NCBI GenBank assembly: GCA_964400655.1
Contig: CAYNVN010000060.1
Span: forward strand, 1 to 33,712
Length of the DNA: 33,712 nt
Reading direction: 5' to 3'
DNA from: B16-G9 sp964400655
GTDB lineage: Bacteria > Bacteroidota > Bacteroidia > Bacteroidales > F082
Each line of letters starts with the position of its first letter. The stretch's first letter is position 1. Both the position numbers and the translations under genes were made by a program. Under the pieces are notes generated by a model. The model saw nothing but the letters and a program-made list of their open reading frames with translations. It did not search any database and was not told where the DNA came from. Below, one piece after another: positions 32,760 to 33,712 of this stretch.

Positions 32760-32793
32760 GGACAAAAGTGATAGTTCACTATCAAATTTGTCC
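32760..32793. promoter_or_regulatory. 34-bp near-perfect palindrome upstream of the ATPase
   Basis: Outer arms GGACAAA (32760-32766) and TTTGTCC (32787-32793) and inner arms TGATAGT (32769-32775) and ACTATCA (32778-32784) surround a TC centre, with two mismatched pairs between arms. It lies 23 nt upstream of the ATPase start and 43 nt past the tadA stop. It could be an operator, a cruciform or target site, or the tadA terminator; no clear T tract follows. Confidence 0.6.
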
Positions 32794-32836
32794 AATAGTA
32801 AGCGGTGATTTTTATTAAATAAACGGATTTAAGAGT

Positions 32837-33289
32837 CTATTTTTCTCTTTTTCTTTCAAAAAATGTTTTTATCAGGCTGCTGCATTCATCCTGCAAAACC
32901 CCTCCAATAACCTCTGTTGATGGGTGCAACAAATTGGAACCGGTTTTGGAATACCCTCGTTTTTCGTCATAAGCGCCAAAAACAATTTTCCCGATTTGGG
33001 TCCAGTACGATGCTCCGGCGCACATCACACAAGGCTCCAGCGTAACATAGAGGGTACATTCTTTTAAATACTTCCCACCTATAAAATTGGCTGCTGCCGT
33101 AAAAGCCTGCATCTCCGCATGGGCGGTAACATCGTTGAGTGTTTCGGTCAGATTATGAGCACGTGCAACAATTTGATTGTTACAAACAACAACAGCCCCA
33201 ACCGGTACTTCATCTTTGTCAAATGCTTTTTGAGCCTCTTTCAGAGCTTCCTTCATAAAATGTTCATCGGAAAAAACGGAAAGGTTCAT
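32837..33289 (-). CDS. tadA: tRNA-specific adenosine deaminase TadA
   Basis: The 150-residue protein is the normal length for TadA. It has the zinc deaminase motifs HAEMQAF (His57, catalytic Glu59) and EPCVMCAG (Cys87, Cys90). FMKEALKEAQKAFDKDEVPVGAVVV opens the fold and IVFGAYDEKRGYSKTGSNLL follows the zinc site. TadA converts adenosine to inosine at the wobble base of tRNA-Arg(ACG) and is usually essential. Guanine and other nucleoside deaminases share the fold; the VPVGAVVV and PCVMCAGA wording favours TadA. It is on the minus strand, 100 bp upstream of the ATPase, with a repeat zone beyond its start. Confidence 0.92.
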   Translation of the reverse strand: MNLSVFSDEHFMKEALKEAQKAFDKDEVPVGAVVVCNNQIVARAHNLTETLNDVTAHAEMQAFTAAANFIGGKYLKECTLYVTLEPCVMCAGASYWTQIGKIVFGAYDEKRGYSKTGSNLLHPSTEVIGGVLQDECSSLIKTFFERKREK

Positions 33290-33316
33290 TTTGTAAGTTT
33301 TAAGAGACCAAAATAG

Positions 33317-33712
33317 TTAAAAGTTTGGAGTTCTCAACTATGGACGACCTGATTATCTTTTACTGCAGGGACAGGCTGGTACCTGTGAGATCCCTCAGTC
33401 GTACCTCCTTCGGGATGACGACGGGTTGTGCGGGAAGGGTAATAAATAAAAAAAGTGCCTAAAGTTTGGAGTAAATTCCAAATATTAAAAAACTAAATCC
33501 AAAACTACGTCGTTCATTGAAATTACCCCGTCATTCCGACGACTGCTACTCACGCGTCATTTCGAGGGAGGCACGACCGAGAAATCCCCCGCTATAAATG
33601 GCCAAACTCTATTTTGTTTTAGGGGCAGGCCGGTCCTTAGGAGCCCCCTCAGTCGTTCCTCCTTCGGGATGACGATGGGTTGTGCGGGAAGGGCAATAAG
33701 TAAAACGTATTG
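33317..33712. repeat. Second dispersed-repeat zone at the window end
   Basis: The last 396 bp have no gene. They hold AAGTTTGGAGT at 33321 and 33462 and a right-end unit (CCTCCTTCGGGATGACGA, then GGGTTGTGCGGGAAGGG) twice, near 33411 and 33659. A complete element has inverted ends CGTCATTCCGA (33529-33539) and TCGGGATGACG (33664-33674). Segments match 13718-14120, as described there. CGTCATTTCGAGGGAGGCAC plus GAGAAATCCC (33557-33589) resembles the GTCATTTCGA-GAAATC repeats I recall from many Bacteroidota. The zone runs off the window. Confidence 0.7.

Overview
The window reads as chromosomal DNA from a free-living or host-associated member of the Bacteroidota, most likely the Bacteroidales/Marinilabiliales side. 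The evidence is a SusC/SusD pair with a carboxypeptidase-regulatory-like domain, an Omp28-type lipoprotein, a DUF6029-type outer-membrane protein, short lipoprotein signals, almost no Shine-Dalgarno sequences, and several TAnnTTTG boxes, the -7 promoter element of this phylum. The genus assignment is inference. No tRNA, rRNA, CRISPR array, phage gene or intact insertion sequence was found.

Layout, left to right. 137-1099 is a lipoprotein proline-iminopeptidase-like hydrolase. A leftward run (5737 to 1129) holds an M3 metallopeptidase lipoprotein, rbfA, a membrane-anchored methyltransferase and a LolC/E-type permease. 6081-9857 holds two adjacent histidine kinases: a soluble REC-HisKA-HATPase-REC hybrid and a TPR/transmembrane kinase. 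They have a strong promoter-like sequence and a long leader upstream. A hairpin separates them from a leftward DsbD with two tandem N-terminal domains. mnmH (tRNA 2-selenouridine synthase) diverges from dsbD. A 0.7 kb repeat-filled spacer follows. The leftward block 17476-14416 encodes a TlpA-like thioredoxin, a DUF6029-like outer-membrane protein and an Omp28-like CxxC lipoprotein.

Next come manA, a strong terminator, susD and susC, two related small membrane proteins of unknown function, and an orphan histidine/aromatic ammonia-lyase, all leftward. A GC-rich dispersed element separates the lyase from a cytoplasmic thioredoxin-like gene. Then come an internally duplicated PepSY-TM protein (leftward), a steroid-5-alpha-reductase-family protein, a dolichol-phosphate-mannose-synthase-like GT2 with dihydroorotase (rightward), an AAA/DUF4143 ATPase and tadA (both leftward). 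The window ends in a second copy of the repeat family found at 13.7-14.2 kb.

Housekeeping genes (rbfA, mnmH, manA, pyrC, tadA) alternate with envelope functions. The theme with most room for new biology is envelope thiol chemistry: a duplicated-alpha-domain DsbD, then a TlpA/outer-membrane/Omp28 trio, plus a free thioredoxin. Second is the kinase pair with no output regulator. Third is a set of three genes whose -7 box sits exactly 4 nt from the ATG, which predicts leaderless transcripts. The two repeat zones show palindromes nested inside larger dispersed repeats.
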